Source: DASSFZ01 sp035283185
GTDB lineage: Bacteria; Chloroflexota; Anaerolineae; Fen-1058
Reading direction: 5' to 3'
Assembly (NCBI GenBank): GCA_035283185.1
Contig: DATEUJ010000119.1
Location: forward strand, 1 to 64,000
Length of the DNA stretch: 64,000 nucleotides
Shown: positions 34,588-43,137 of the stretch, piece after piece
Numbering within the stretch: the first letter of the stretch is position 1
Layout of the letters: every line of letters begins with the position of its first letter
Notes under the pieces: generated by a model
Databases searched by the model: none
Seen by the model: only the letters and a program-made list of their open reading frames with translations
What the model was told of the DNA's origin: nothing
Made by a program: the position numbers and the translations under genes

Positions 34588-36183
34588 CTATGGGCTGCGC
34601 TGTATGACGGGCAGAAAGACGATCTGTCCGTTGACGATCACGGTCGGCGTCAACACGATGGTCGTTGCGCCGGGCGCGGTGAGGCGCACTGTGTTGGTAA
34701 GAATATGCGGCTCGGGCAGGCTGGCGAGGTACAACTGATACGCCGCCGTCCACCTCTCACCGGCCGGGATAGTGCCCGACCATCTCACGCGATAAGATTC
34801 CATCACCAGCGTCCCCTGTGCGGCCTGAGCGTCGCTGAGATACGCTAATGCGCCAGGCACATCCACTGTGAGCGCAAAGGTATTCGTGAGCGATCCAATG
34901 TGCCGCAGATCGATGGTGTATTCAAGCAGTGTCCCTGGCGCCGGATTGGGCCGCTGCGGGCTGACCGTCGTCGCGCTGAACGACGACTTGCGTATCAACC
35001 GCTTGATCGGGCCATTCACCCAGCCGCCGCCTTCGGAAAAATACAGCGCCCCATCGGGACCAACTAACACATCGGTGCGGCACTGAATGCGCCGATGGGT
35101 GGTGGTGTCGGTGAGGATCGTGTGCGACACGATGGCCGTGCGCGCTGCGTTCAATCTGAAATGATGAAGCGCCGTCGTGGCATCTTTGAAGCTGCACATG
35201 AACAAATCGCCCTGCCATTCCGGAATCGTGGTGCCGGTATAGACAGCAATCCCGGTCGGGGCCAGCGAGGGTGTCCAGTAGATCAGGGGTGGAAGGGTGT
35301 TATAGGCCGGGTCAGGCCCGGTCGGGCTTGCGTCATCACACGGGTAATTGGGCCGCCAGCCATAGTTGCCGCCGGGCAAGATGCGATTGATTTCGTCGTC
35401 GCAGTCATCCCCGTTTTCCGTGGCGAAGATCGCGCCGCCGATTGGATCGAACGTGAAGTCGAACGAGTTGCGTAGGCCGCGAGCGTAGATGCTTTGCACA
35501 GCGTCCGGCGTGTTGTAAAAAGGATTGTCCTCTGGAATGCCCAGCGGAACGGCCGGGATGAAGCGATGCAGCTTGCCTAACGGCGAACCTAGACTTTGCG
35601 CCGGATCGCCATGATCGTCAACGTCGTCGTTGTTGCCGACTGTGACATACAACATCCCATCTGACCCGAAGTGCAAATTGCCGCCGTTGTGAATGGTTGC
35701 GAATTGATTAACCTCAAAACAACCGGCCACGGTTTCGTCATAGCCCTGATGATCATCACCCAGCGTAAAGCGCACCACGCGGTTTTCGATCGAACTGCAC
35801 TGCGGGCTGGCCGTTTGTTTGGTGAAGTACACCCATACGTAGTGATTGGTGCCGAAATCCGGATCGACCGCGATGCCCAGCAAGCCGCGTTCACCCTCGG
35901 TCTTCACGGGAAACGTCATCACGGCGTCGGGCCGCAAGACACCATTCACCACCACACGCACCTTGCCCGTGCGCTCGGTGTACAGCAAACGCCCATCGGG
36001 CGTGAAGGCCATCGCCACCAGTTGGTTCGCGCCGGGCACAACGGTTTCAACTTTGACATCGGGCGGAAGCGGTTCGTAGAGAACTGGATCACTGGGGGAA
36101 GCGCCGCGCGTAGCCAAGGTCAAAAGAGCAAGCGCGGCCAGGGCGCATACGACGGACACAATCACTTTGCGTGGGGGAGACAA
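34588..36183 (-). CDS. Secreted PQQ-type glucose/sorbosone dehydrogenase-like beta-propeller
   Basis: A 531-residue exported protein. An N-terminal signal-like segment (VIVSVVCALAALALLTLATR) is followed by the propeller: LVAMAFTPDGRLLYTERTGKV, GERGLLGIAVDPDFGTNHYV, HNGGNLHFGSDGMLYVTVGN, ARGLRNSFDFTFDP, NRILPGGNYGWRPNYPC and the terminal blade VGPDGALYFSEGGG. A ~130-residue C-terminal beta domain ends in IVFLPVIQRSP. TTG 36183 has AAGGAGG nine bases upstream. It probably oxidises a sugar outside the cell; substrate unknown. It lies between toxin-antitoxin genes. Confidence 0.85.
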   Translation of the reverse strand: MSPPRKVIVSVVCALAALALLTLATRGASPSDPVLYEPLPPDVKVETVVPGANQLVAMAFTPDGRLLYTERTGKVRVVVNGVLRPDAVMTFPVKTEGERGLLGIAVDPDFGTNHYVWVYFTKQTASPQCSSIENRVVRFTLGDDHQGYDETVAGCFEVNQFATIHNGGNLHFGSDGMLYVTVGNNDDVDDHGDPAQSLGSPLGKLHRFIPAVPLGIPEDNPFYNTPDAVQSIYARGLRNSFDFTFDPIGGAIFATENGDDCDDEINRILPGGNYGWRPNYPCDDASPTGPDPAYNTLPPLIYWTPSLAPTGIAVYTGTTIPEWQGDLFMCSFKDATTALHHFRLNAARTAIVSHTILTDTTTHRRIQCRTDVLVGPDGALYFSEGGGWVNGPIKRLIRKSSFSATTVSPQRPNPAPGTLLEYTIDLRHIGSLTNTFALTVDVPGALAYLSDAQAAQGTLVMESYRVRWSGTIPAGERWTAAYQLYLASLPEPHILTNTVRLTAPGATTIVLTPTVIVNGQIVFLPVIQRSP

Positions 36184-36201
36184 CAGGCTGATCCTCCTTT
36201 T

Positions 36202-36250
36202 CGAGATTATACACCAAATGATGAAGGTCAGTGCCATCGGAATTGGCAAT
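36202..36250. repeat. 49-bp direct repeat, copy 2
   Basis: Same sequence as 34357-34405 with two differences. Read on the minus strand with its flank it encodes LAFLSDRGGAPEVWIANSDG and TDLHHLVYNL, a clear TolB-like propeller remnant that runs into the upstream region of the sugar dehydrogenase gene. Confidence 0.8.
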
Positions 36251-36390
36251 CCAGACCTCAGGTGCGCCGCCACGATCAGACAGAAAGGCAAGATGTGCAT
36301 GAACGCAGCAGCCTCGGCTTGACCGATACCCGCCCCGCATCCGGTTGAGCAGCTTATGGTGTATAATGTGATGTACATACGAGGTGCGCC

Positions 36391-36687
36391 ATGTCCCAAA
36401 TGATGCGAAAGCAAATCTACATCCAGAAGCGCCAGCAGATCCTCCTCAAGCGCCTGGCCAGGGCGCGGGGTGTGAGCGAAGCCGAGATCATCCGGCAGGC
36501 CATCGACGAGCACACAGGCAGCACAACTCTCCGAATGGCTCCCAGCGATCCTATGGCGTGGCAAAAGGCATATCAGTTCATGCTCGACTTGCAGGCGCAG
36601 GGGCCTGTACCCGGCCAGCGCAGACAGTGGAAGCGAGAAGATGCCTACGAGGAGCGCCTGAGTCGCTATGACCGCCGTTCTGATTGA
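36391..36687 (+). CDS. Ribbon-helix-helix antitoxin
   Basis: A 98-residue protein with MMRKQIYIQKRQQILLKRLA and RGVSEAEIIRQAIDEH, an N-terminal RHH DNA-binding fold, and a basic C-terminus. It overlaps the following PIN toxin gene by 20 nt. A TATAAT lies about 25 nt upstream of the start (36362-36367). Confidence 0.85.
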   Translation: MSQMMRKQIYIQKRQQILLKRLARARGVSEAEIIRQAIDEHTGSTTLRMAPSDPMAWQKAYQFMLDLQAQGPVPGQRRQWKREDAYEERLSRYDRRSD

Positions 36688-37114
36688 CACCAACGTCCTC
36701 GTCTATGCACACGATCGAGGTGAGCCGAAAAAACAGGCGCAGGCGATCAAAGTGCTGAATTACCTGCAAGTCACCGGCCAGGGGCGGCTCAGTGTTCAAT
36801 GCCTGTCCGAGTTCTTCAGCATTATCACCCGTGGCAAACAGCCGAAGCTGGCGCGAGATGCGGCCGCCCAGCAGGTTGAGCGGCTGGCCCATTCATTCCC
36901 GGTGTATGACCTGACACCGCTCATCGTGATCGAGGCGACGCGCGGCGCCCGCGATCACTCGTTGGCCTACTACGACGCGCAGATTTGGGCCGCGGCACGT
37001 CTCAATCAGATTCCGGTGGTATTCAGCGAAGACTTCAGCGCCGGTTCCACGCTGGAGGGGGTACAGTTCGTCAACCCCTTCGCCGCGGATTTCGTGTTGG
37101 AGACGTGGGCGTGA
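36668..37114 (+). CDS. vapC: VapC-type PIN-domain ribonuclease toxin
   Basis: A 148-residue PIN protein. The acidic residues of the nuclease site are at VLIDTNVLVYAHD (Asp 7), SEFFS (Glu), and HSLAYYDAQIWAAA (Asp), with SEDF near the end. VapC toxins cut tRNA or rRNA. Start inside the antitoxin gene. Confidence 0.88.
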   Translation: MTAVLIDTNVLVYAHDRGEPKKQAQAIKVLNYLQVTGQGRLSVQCLSEFFSIITRGKQPKLARDAAAQQVERLAHSFPVYDLTPLIVIEATRGARDHSLAYYDAQIWAAARLNQIPVVFSEDFSAGSTLEGVQFVNPFAADFVLETWA

Positions 37115-37130
37115 GCGCGCTACAGCGGAC

Positions 37131-37184
37131 ATCAAGGCGATCGAGCAAGACATTCTAGCGATGCTGCGCGAGGTGACGAAGTAG
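37131..37184 (+). pseudogene. Possible remnant of a restriction-modification gene end
   Basis: The short frame IKAIEQDILAMLREVTK, ended by TAG, resembles the coiled C-terminal ends of type I restriction-modification subunits. It is only 17 residues, so the assignment is weak. Confidence 0.25.
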
Positions 37185-37213
37185 GCTCACGCAATCCCGT
37201 GATGGGGACAGGC

Positions 37214-37244
37214 GGCGCAAAGACGCCAGGATTTTCTTTGCGCC
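37214..37244. repeat. GGCGCAAAGA palindrome
   Basis: GGCGCAAAGA and TCTTTGCGCC are perfect reverse complements separated by 11 bp. Downstream, GGATGTAGAAT occurs twice (about 37269 and 37304), possibly operator sites of the next toxin-antitoxin pair. Confidence 0.55.
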
Positions 37245-37340
37245 TGAGCGCGAGACACGGCCGGCGGAATGGATGTAGAATATTGGCAGGCGAGGTTGCG
37301 AACGGATGTAGAATGATGATGAAATGCAAGGAGGTGTGCT

Positions 37341-37595
37341 ATGACCAGTGCCACACGTCAGATGGTAATTGTAAAAGCGGGCGGTGTGATCGAGATTCGC
37401 GATCCGCAGTTGCCGGCCGGCGCGGTCGTCGAAGTGATCGTGCTCGTCGATGTCCCACTCGCGCCGAAGACAGGTCGACCTGAGGATCGAGGCTGGCCGG
37501 ACGGTTTCTTTGAAGAAGTGGCCGGAGGCTGGCAGGGTGCGCAACTGGTGCGCGAAGACCAGGGCGAATACGAGATCCGCGAGGAATTGGAATGA
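37341..37595 (+). CDS. Antitoxin of the second VapC pair
   Basis: An 84-residue protein. IVKAGGVIEIRDPQLPAGAVVEVIVLVD resembles AbrB/DUF-type antitoxin N-termini; the rest, with WPDGFFEEVAGGWQG, is a toxin-binding tail common in VapB-like proteins of this kind. AAGGAGGTGTGCT precedes the ATG. It overlaps the toxin by 4 nt. Confidence 0.82.
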   Translation: MTSATRQMVIVKAGGVIEIRDPQLPAGAVVEVIVLVDVPLAPKTGRPEDRGWPDGFFEEVAGGWQGAQLVREDQGEYEIREELE

Positions 37596-37990
37596 GGTAT
37601 CTGCTGGATACCAATACGTGCATCCAGTTCTTGAACTCGCGAAACTCGGCGGTGCAGCGCCGACTGGCGGCCGTCAGCCGAGACGACGTGGCGATCTGCC
37701 AGATCGTTAAAGCCGAATTAATCTACGGGGCGTACAGAAGCGCTCGACGTGAAGCGAACCTCGCGCTGCTGGCCAGGTTCTTCAGCCAGTTTGTCTCACT
37801 GCCATTCGATGACGCCTCGGCAGAAATCTATGGCCGTATTCGGGCGGAATTGGTCCGCGCCGGGACGCCGATTGGCCCCAACGACTTGATGATTGCGGCG
37901 ATTGCGCTCGCTCACGACGCCATTCTGGTGACCCACAACGTACGCGAGTTTGGCCGCGTCGAAGGTCTGCGCTTCGAGGACTGGGAGTAG
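37592..37990 (+). CDS. vapC: VapC-type PIN-domain ribonuclease toxin
   Basis: A 132-residue PIN protein: MRYLLDTNTCIQFLN (first Asp), AICQIVKAELIYGAYRS (Glu), PIGPNDLMIAAIALAHDAILVTHN (two Asp) and FGRVEGLRFEDW. The complete set of PIN acidic residues is present. It is translationally coupled to the antitoxin (ATGA). Confidence 0.93.
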   Translation: MRYLLDTNTCIQFLNSRNSAVQRRLAAVSRDDVAICQIVKAELIYGAYRSARREANLALLARFFSQFVSLPFDDASAEIYGRIRAELVRAGTPIGPNDLMIAAIALAHDAILVTHNVREFGRVEGLRFEDWE

Positions 37991-38053
37991 CCACGAACGA
38001 TGGGCGCGATCCGCGACGCAGCACAGGAGGCCACAACCGGTTCCCGCTATACT

Positions 38054-38707
38054 TCACGCGGGCATAAATTGCGCTTTTTCAAAGGTCTGAAACCGCAAGG
38101 TCAGCAACGAATCTAATGCAGTCTTGTGCGTCGTATGGGTCTCGCTGAGACAGGTCTCAATGGCTGTCTTGAAGGTCGCAAAGTCCGCATAGTACTTCGA
38201 GTAGAGACATTGCCGTTTGACAAACTTCCACAGGCGTTCAATCAAGTTGAGATTGGGTGAATACGCGGGCAGATGGCACAATTCAATCTTCAGACTGGCC
38301 GCCAGCGCCAAGACCGCCGCGCATTTCTGGTAGCGGGCGTTGTCGAGGAAGACGGTGATGGGCACTCCCAGGTTCAAGGCGGCCAGTTTGCGGAGGAGTG
38401 CCCCGACGCTCTCCGCGTTAATGTAGGTGTCATTGGTGACGGTGATCAGTTCATGCGTGATCGCATTCAACGCGCCCAAGACATTGAAGCGTTGGCGGCC
38501 AGCGGGTGCCGGGATGAAGATGCGCACCAGGGACCACACAAAACCCAGGCACGGGGCCAGCACGAAATGGGCGGCATCCACGAAAAACACGGCGCGTTTT
38601 CCGGCCTGAGCTTCCGTCAAGCGCGGTTCCAGTTCGCTCTGGAGATACGTCGCCTGTTTCTCGGGATCGGCCTTGGCAGGAATCATACCGACTCGGCGGC
38701 AACGCAA
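38054..38707 (-). CDS. IS630-family transposase, C-terminal DDE part (orfB)
   Basis: Encodes the catalytic domain: VFFVDAAHFVLAP (first Asp), ITVFLDNARYQKC (second Asp), LPAYSPNLNLIERLWKFVKR (Glu). The natural protein reads through from orfA by a -1 shift at the A8 run (plus-strand T8, 38714-38721), giving FLKK-LGLRCRRVGMIPAKA. Confidence 0.88.
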   Translation of the reverse strand: MRCRRVGMIPAKADPEKQATYLQSELEPRLTEAQAGKRAVFFVDAAHFVLAPCLGFVWSLVRIFIPAPAGRQRFNVLGALNAITHELITVTNDTYINAESVGALLRKLAALNLGVPITVFLDNARYQKCAAVLALAASLKIELCHLPAYSPNLNLIERLWKFVKRQCLYSKYYADFATFKTAIETCLSETHTTHKTALDSLLTLRFQTFEKAQFMPA

Positions 38708-39135
38708 ACCGAGTTTTTTTTCAAAAACTCGCGCACTTGGGTTTCACTGCGCGGGATGCCCGTCAACCCTTCAATTTTACTTTGGGCCTCCTTCACGCTC
38801 GCGGGCGGATGCTCGCGAAAGTAGGCTTCTAAGGAAGTGATGTGTTCGTCCAAGACGCTGCCCGGCTGATACCAGTTGAGTTCTTTGAGTTTTTCGACGC
38901 CACCGGCTGCGTACAGCCCGAAGTAGTCGCGCACGGTGTTCTCGGACACGCCGACCAATTCAGCAATTTGGGCATGCGGCAAGCCATGACTCTTGAGCCA
39001 GAGAGCCTCCATTCGGCGTTGCACGAGAGGCACCGGATGGTGATACCGTTCGTAGTTCAAAACGTCTTGAATTTCTGGTGTGAAGGTGAGTTGAAGGGTC
39101 ATAGAGTAATCATACCAGATCGCGCAATTCTGCCC
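38060..39135 (-). mobile_element. IS630-family insertion sequence
   Basis: About 1.08 kb carrying a two-ORF DDE transposase. Probable imperfect terminal inverted repeats are GGGCATAAATTGCGC at 38060 and GGGCAGAATTGCGCG (reverse strand) ending at 39135. The orfB stop codon lies just outside the left repeat. Exact ends and the TA target duplication are uncertain. Confidence 0.75.
38683..39102 (-). CDS. IS630-family transposase, N-terminal helix-turn-helix part (orfA)
   Basis: Encodes the DNA-binding part: YHHPVPLVQRRMEALWLKSH, QIAELVGVSENTVRDYFGLY and EREFLKK. It ends beyond the A8 slippery run in the 0 frame. A -1 programmed frameshift, as in other IS630 members, would fuse it to orfB. ATG 39102 gives MTLQLTF. 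Confidence 0.85.
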   Translation of the reverse strand: MTLQLTFTPEIQDVLNYERYHHPVPLVQRRMEALWLKSHGLPHAQIAELVGVSENTVRDYFGLYAAGGVEKLKELNWYQPGSVLDEHITSLEAYFREHPPASVKEAQSKIEGLTGIPRSETQVREFLKKNSVCVAAESV

Positions 39136-39173
39136 TTGCAAAACCGCAATTAGTGACCGTGGGCAGTATAGAA

Positions 39174-39245
39174 CCTTGCCCCGCCTACAAGCCCACAGGT
39201 GTGGAGTGGCTGGGCGACATTCCCGCGCATTGGGAGGCGCAGTGG
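39174..39245 (+). pseudogene. hsdS fragment
   Basis: The frame AYKPTGVEWLGDIPAHWEAQ is the highly characteristic start of a type I specificity-subunit target recognition domain. The open frame is lost soon after. Only this piece remains next to the IS element. Confidence 0.7.
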
Positions 39246-39653
39246 GCTTGCGCAACAGAGTAGGCCAATGCCGCACCGACAGTGTGCGAAATGCTCGTTG
39301 GCGTCAGTCTATCGAGGCCAGTGCCGTCGATAGGGGCGTCGAGGCCACAGCCGTTGACGCGGGACCTGGGTGACCAAGTAGCACGCGGCACGAGTCAAGC
39401 AGACATTGAGCCCATCGCGTGCCTTTGATGTTCAACTTGATCACCGGCGACGCGACCTTGTGCTTCGCGTCCGGATCCGACTGTGCCAGCGCTATGCGGC
39501 TCGTCGACGCGATCCGCAAATCCTGATACGGAGCTTGCTGGCAAAGGTGTTTCGGGGGGAGTTGTAAGGCCCTTACCCTTGCGAAGGTGTGCCTGAAACC
39601 GGCGAATGACCGGCGGGTTCTATCCGAGGTGGTGTCACGGGCACGCCCGGCGG
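39246..39653. other. Intergenic region without a recognisable gene
   Basis: About 400 bp between the hsdS scrap and the potassium transporter gene. Small open frames exist on both strands but none shows a family motif. A CGTCGA-rich near-repeat lies at 39307-39350. Confidence 0.5.
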
Positions 39654-41618
39654 TCACTCGGCGGGCGTGGCTGCAGCAGGATGCTCTGCCGGCGCGGCAC
39701 CGTTCTCGCGCTGGCCGAGTTGGTGAGGGACGGTCGTCACAGCCACTCGCTGCAAGTCCTGCAGAGCCAGGTTCAGGCTGACAGCCGCGTTCTGGTGCAG
39801 CGCCTGTTCCAACAGGTTGTCCATCACCAGGTGGCCGACAATCACATGAATGTAACCCTTTGGTAACTCCTCCAGCAGCTGCTCAATGTACTCGTGAACC
39901 GGATCCACCAGGTTGCGGTAAGGTGACGGCAGGACGGTCAGATAAGCCTCGTCGCCGATACGCTCACGCCACTTGCGCCTGGTCCGCTCGGCCTTCTCGG
40001 GATCGATCGCGACGTGCACGGCCGTCCACGGCACGCCCAGCGACTTGGCAAAGTTGATCGTGTTGATGGTGCCGCTGTGAACGTCGTCGACGAGCACGAG
40101 TGTCTTAACCGGCCTGGGACGGATATTCGGCCAGCGCGATCCCTGTGCCAGCACCGCGGCCACGTGCTTATAGTGATGGTGGATGCGAAAGAAGACGAAC
40201 ACGAGCGCAGGCACGAGCAGGACGACGATCCAGGCGCCATCGGCGAACTTGGAGACGGCGAAGACGATCATGACGATGCCCGTCATCAGCGCGCCGATCG
40301 CGTTCACGATTCGCTTGCCCCGCCACTGCGGGTCGTAGCGCATGACGGAGCCGTGGACTTCGATCTCCTCGCCCGGCTTCATCTTGCCGACCTTCTGCCA
40401 GCGCACAACCATGCCGGACTGGGATAGCGTGAACGATAGGAACACGCCGATGGCGTACAGTGGGATCAACCGCGTCGTCTCGGCATTGAAGAGGATGATC
40501 AGCAGCGCGGCCACCGCCGCGAGCGTCAAGATGCCCCAGGAGAACACCAGCCGCCGGCCGCGAAAAGTCAACTGTTTGGGCAGGAAGCCGTCGCCGGCGT
40601 GCAGCGCGGCCAGGCGTGGGAAGTCGGCGTACGAGGTGTTGGCCGCCATGATCAGGATGACCGTCGTCGCGAGCACCGTCAGCAGGTAGAGCAGCCCCTC
40701 GCCGTGAATCGTGCGCGCCACCTGCGAAATGACCGTCTCTGTCACGTCTTCGCCGACCACGACGTGAATGTGATTCGCCAGCAGCGTGATGCCAACAAAG
40801 GTCGTTCCCAGGATCGCCGCCATGACGAGCAGGGTCTGGGCGGCGTTCTTGCTGCGCGGCTCTTTGAACGCGGTGATGCCGTTGGAGATCGCCTCGACGC
40901 CGGTCACCGCCGTCGAGCCGCTGGCGAAGGCGCGCAGCAGCAGCAGGATCGTCAGCGCCTGCAGCGCGTGCTCTTCTCCCGCTACGCGCTCGACGCCGGT
41001 CACCGTACCCAGCGTGCCGGTGGCCAGTTGGATAAAGCCCATTCCCAGCGTGAGGAACATCATGACGATGAAGAAATAGGTCGGAATGGCGAAAACCCGT
41101 CCGGACTCTTTCACCCCGCGCAGGTTCACGATCGTCATGATCGCGATCATGCCCAGCGCGATCTCGACCCGCCAGGGATAGAGCGCCGGAAAAGCCGATG
41201 CCATCTGCGCCACGCCCGACGAGATGCTCACGGCGACGGTCAGGATGTAGTCGGTCAGCAGCGCTGCGCCGGCCGTCTGCGCCGGCGCTTCGCCCAGGTT
41301 ATCGCGCGCCACGATGTACGCGCCGCCGCCCCCCGGGTAAGCGTAGATGGTCTGGCGGTACGAGATCGTCAGGATGACCAGCATCGTGGCGATGATGATC
41401 GAGATCGGGATCGACAAGTAGAAATAGGCTGCCCCGGCCAGCGACAACACGATCAGAATTTCTTCCGTGGCGTAAGCCACCGACGACAGGTTGTCGGACG
41501 CGAACACGGCCAGGCCGACCTTCTTGCTCAGCGTCTGGTGCGGGATATCGGCCGTGCGCAGCGGCGGGCCGAACATCATTTGTGCCACTGAAAAGCGTCG
41601 ATGCGTTGTGGCTGCCAA
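39654..41618 (-). CDS. kimA: KimA-type potassium uptake permease (APC superfamily)
   Basis: A ~654-residue membrane protein with about twelve hydrophobic segments and a cytosolic C-terminal Usp-like domain (TLVLVDDVHSGTINTI, VPWTAVHVAID). It matches KimA in the first helix FASDNLSSVAYATEEIL, which carries the Asp and Tyr that bind K+ in that family, and in SYRQTIYAYPGGGGAYIV, TGVEAISNGITAFKEP and LIPLYAIGVFLSFTLSQSGM. TTG 41618 has GGATGGAG 7 nt upstream; ATG 41579 or 41576 are alternatives. The neighbours (Usp-like protein and KdpDE-like pair) support a role in K+ homeostasis. Confidence 0.87.
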   Translation of the reverse strand: MAATTHRRFSVAQMMFGPPLRTADIPHQTLSKKVGLAVFASDNLSSVAYATEEILIVLSLAGAAYFYLSIPISIIIATMLVILTISYRQTIYAYPGGGGAYIVARDNLGEAPAQTAGAALLTDYILTVAVSISSGVAQMASAFPALYPWRVEIALGMIAIMTIVNLRGVKESGRVFAIPTYFFIVMMFLTLGMGFIQLATGTLGTVTGVERVAGEEHALQALTILLLLRAFASGSTAVTGVEAISNGITAFKEPRSKNAAQTLLVMAAILGTTFVGITLLANHIHVVVGEDVTETVISQVARTIHGEGLLYLLTVLATTVILIMAANTSYADFPRLAALHAGDGFLPKQLTFRGRRLVFSWGILTLAAVAALLIILFNAETTRLIPLYAIGVFLSFTLSQSGMVVRWQKVGKMKPGEEIEVHGSVMRYDPQWRGKRIVNAIGALMTGIVMIVFAVSKFADGAWIVVLLVPALVFVFFRIHHHYKHVAAVLAQGSRWPNIRPRPVKTLVLVDDVHSGTINTINFAKSLGVPWTAVHVAIDPEKAERTRRKWRERIGDEAYLTVLPSPYRNLVDPVHEYIEQLLEELPKGYIHVIVGHLVMDNLLEQALHQNAAVSLNLALQDLQRVAVTTVPHQLGQRENGAAPAEHPAAATPAE

Positions 41619-41683
41619 AGACAGACTCCATCCTTTCGAGTGTGCGCGCCGGGCTGTCCTGAGCACAGCGACTAAAGTCGCTA

Positions 41684-42313
41684 CTACGAGTCAAATCCGT
41701 GATCGACTGAGTTTTCGGAACGGGCGCACAACATGATCAGTCCCGCTTCTGCCAGCACCGAGAGGCACATCAGCACGTAGTACGCCCCATCGCGAGGTAG
41801 CTGCGCGATCTGCAATTGCAGCACGAAGAACCCGGCGACGATCAAGTACGGCAGAGCGCCGAATGCGCGCCGCGTGGCGACCGTTGCCGGAGGGTGAGGC
41901 GCGCTCCGCGTGTGATTCCACAGCACGACCACGGGCACTTGCAGTTCGCAGGCCAGCACCTGATCGAGGGACTGCCGCTTGTGGCCGCGCATAGGCACTG
42001 TCTGCTCCGAAGAGCAGATAATGACATCTTGCGGCTGTGCGATACGGCGCACGGCCACGCGCCAATCGTGGTCGAATGACAGCATGGTCTCAACGCGCGT
42101 TCGAGCGTCACGGGTGAGCGCGGCCAGCGTCGCCAGCCGCCGGCGCGCCAACGGTTCTTCGCTCGGGTCACCGTTCAGGCTGAGATACAGCACGTCGAGA
42201 CCGCGCGGCGAGGCAAGCAGCCAGATGCGCCGGGCGAGTTCCATCTCGGCGTCCTCCGCATCAGACACCAGGACGACCAGACGGCGCGCCGGTGGGATAA
42301 GCTCACCTTCCAC
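41684..42313 (-). CDS. Usp-like domain protein with C-terminal membrane anchor
   Basis: A 209-residue protein. Residues ~1-135 look like a universal-stress/KdpD-Usp fold (RRLVVLVSDAEDAEMELARR, VIICSSEQTVPMR, LQVPVVVLWN). The C-terminal part has two hydrophobic segments (ALPYLIVAGFFVLQLQIA and YYVLMCLSVLAEAGLIML). No enzymatic motif. Lying between kimA and the kdpE-like gene, it may sense a nucleotide or stress signal for K+ control. Confidence 0.7.
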   Translation of the reverse strand: MEGELIPPARRLVVLVSDAEDAEMELARRIWLLASPRGLDVLYLSLNGDPSEEPLARRRLATLAALTRDARTRVETMLSFDHDWRVAVRRIAQPQDVIICSSEQTVPMRGHKRQSLDQVLACELQVPVVVLWNHTRSAPHPPATVATRRAFGALPYLIVAGFFVLQLQIAQLPRDGAYYVLMCLSVLAEAGLIMLCARSENSVDHGFDS

Positions 42314-42397
42314 TACTCTCTCCGTTATCGAAGGTCAGTCTAACCAACCCACATTAAATGCCGACAAAGATTTCGGGCAATTCCATAAAGGACAAAT

Positions 42398-42430
42398 AAA
42401 AACGCCCCGTGACCGGGGCGTTTTCAGTGC
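42398..42430 (-). terminator. Intrinsic terminator downstream of the kdpED-like pair
   Basis: AACGCCCCG and CGGGGCGTT form a GC-rich stem with a 4-nt loop; on the minus strand it is followed by TTTTTATTT. It lies just after the stop of the response regulator gene, so it separates that unit from the Usp-like/kimA genes. Confidence 0.85.
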
Positions 42431-42441
42431 AATCGTCTGGT

Positions 42442-43137
42442 CTATTCCTCAGCGTTGAAACGGTAGCCGACGCCGGGTTCAGTCAGCAGGTACTGGGGCT
42501 GTTCCGGGTCGGCCTCCAGTTTCTTGCGCAGTTGGCGCACGTACACGCGCAGGTATTCCGTGTGGTCGGCCTCCGCCTCGCCCCACACATGCGTCAGGAT
42601 GCTGCGGTGGGTCAATACACGCCCGGCATTCACGGCCAGGTAAGCCAGCAACTTGAACTCGGTGGGAGTCAGTTTCACTTCCTCACCTTCGCAGGTGACG
42701 ACGTGTCGGGCCAGATCGATGACGAACCGGGTCGTGGCGATGACGGGTTCCTTGCTGCCCTGCGCCTGCGCCGAATGCCGCAGCGCCACGCGTATGCGTG
42801 CCAGCAGTTCCTCGATGCTGAACGGCTTGGTGAGATAGTCGTCTGCGCCTCGATCCAACGCCGTCACCTTGTCGCGGTCGCTCTCGCGAACCGAAAGCAC
42901 GATGATGGGGACTTGCGTCCACTCCCGCAAACGGGCGCAGACTTCGATACCGTCCAAATCCGGCAGGCCCAGATCGAGGATCACGACGTCGGGTGGATGA
43001 GCCGCCGCCAGTGCCAGCGCCTCCTGACCGCGACTGGCCGTGCTGACCTGGAACTTCTTCTCCGTCAAGATGGTGCGCAGCGCACGCAGGATTTGAGGCT
43101 CGTCGTCTACAACGAGGATGTGAGGAGCGCTGTTCAT
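42442..43137 (-). CDS. kdpE: KdpE-like OmpR-family response regulator
   Basis: A 231-residue regulator. The receiver domain has VVDDEPQILRAL, the phospho-acceptor Asp in DVVILDLGLPDLDG, VLSVRE and the Lys in DYLTKPFS. The winged-helix C-domain has KLTPTEFKLLAYLAVNAGRVLTH and LRVYVRQLRKKLE. It closely resembles KdpE. It overlaps the kinase gene by 4 nt. Confidence 0.9.
   Translation of the reverse strand: MNSAPHILVVDDEPQILRALRTILTEKKFQVSTASRGQEALALAAAHPPDVVILDLGLPDLDGIEVCARLREWTQVPIIVLSVRESDRDKVTALDRGADDYLTKPFSIEELLARIRVALRHSAQAQGSKEPVIATTRFVIDLARHVVTCEGEEVKLTPTEFKLLAYLAVNAGRVLTHRSILTHVWGEAEADHTEYLRVYVRQLRKKLEADPEQPQYLLTEPGVGYRFNAEE

Noticed and set aside
39304..39657. 117-codon minus-strand frame downstream of the transporter gene
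   Set aside because: No start context, no recognisable domain, and it overlaps a locally repetitive stretch.
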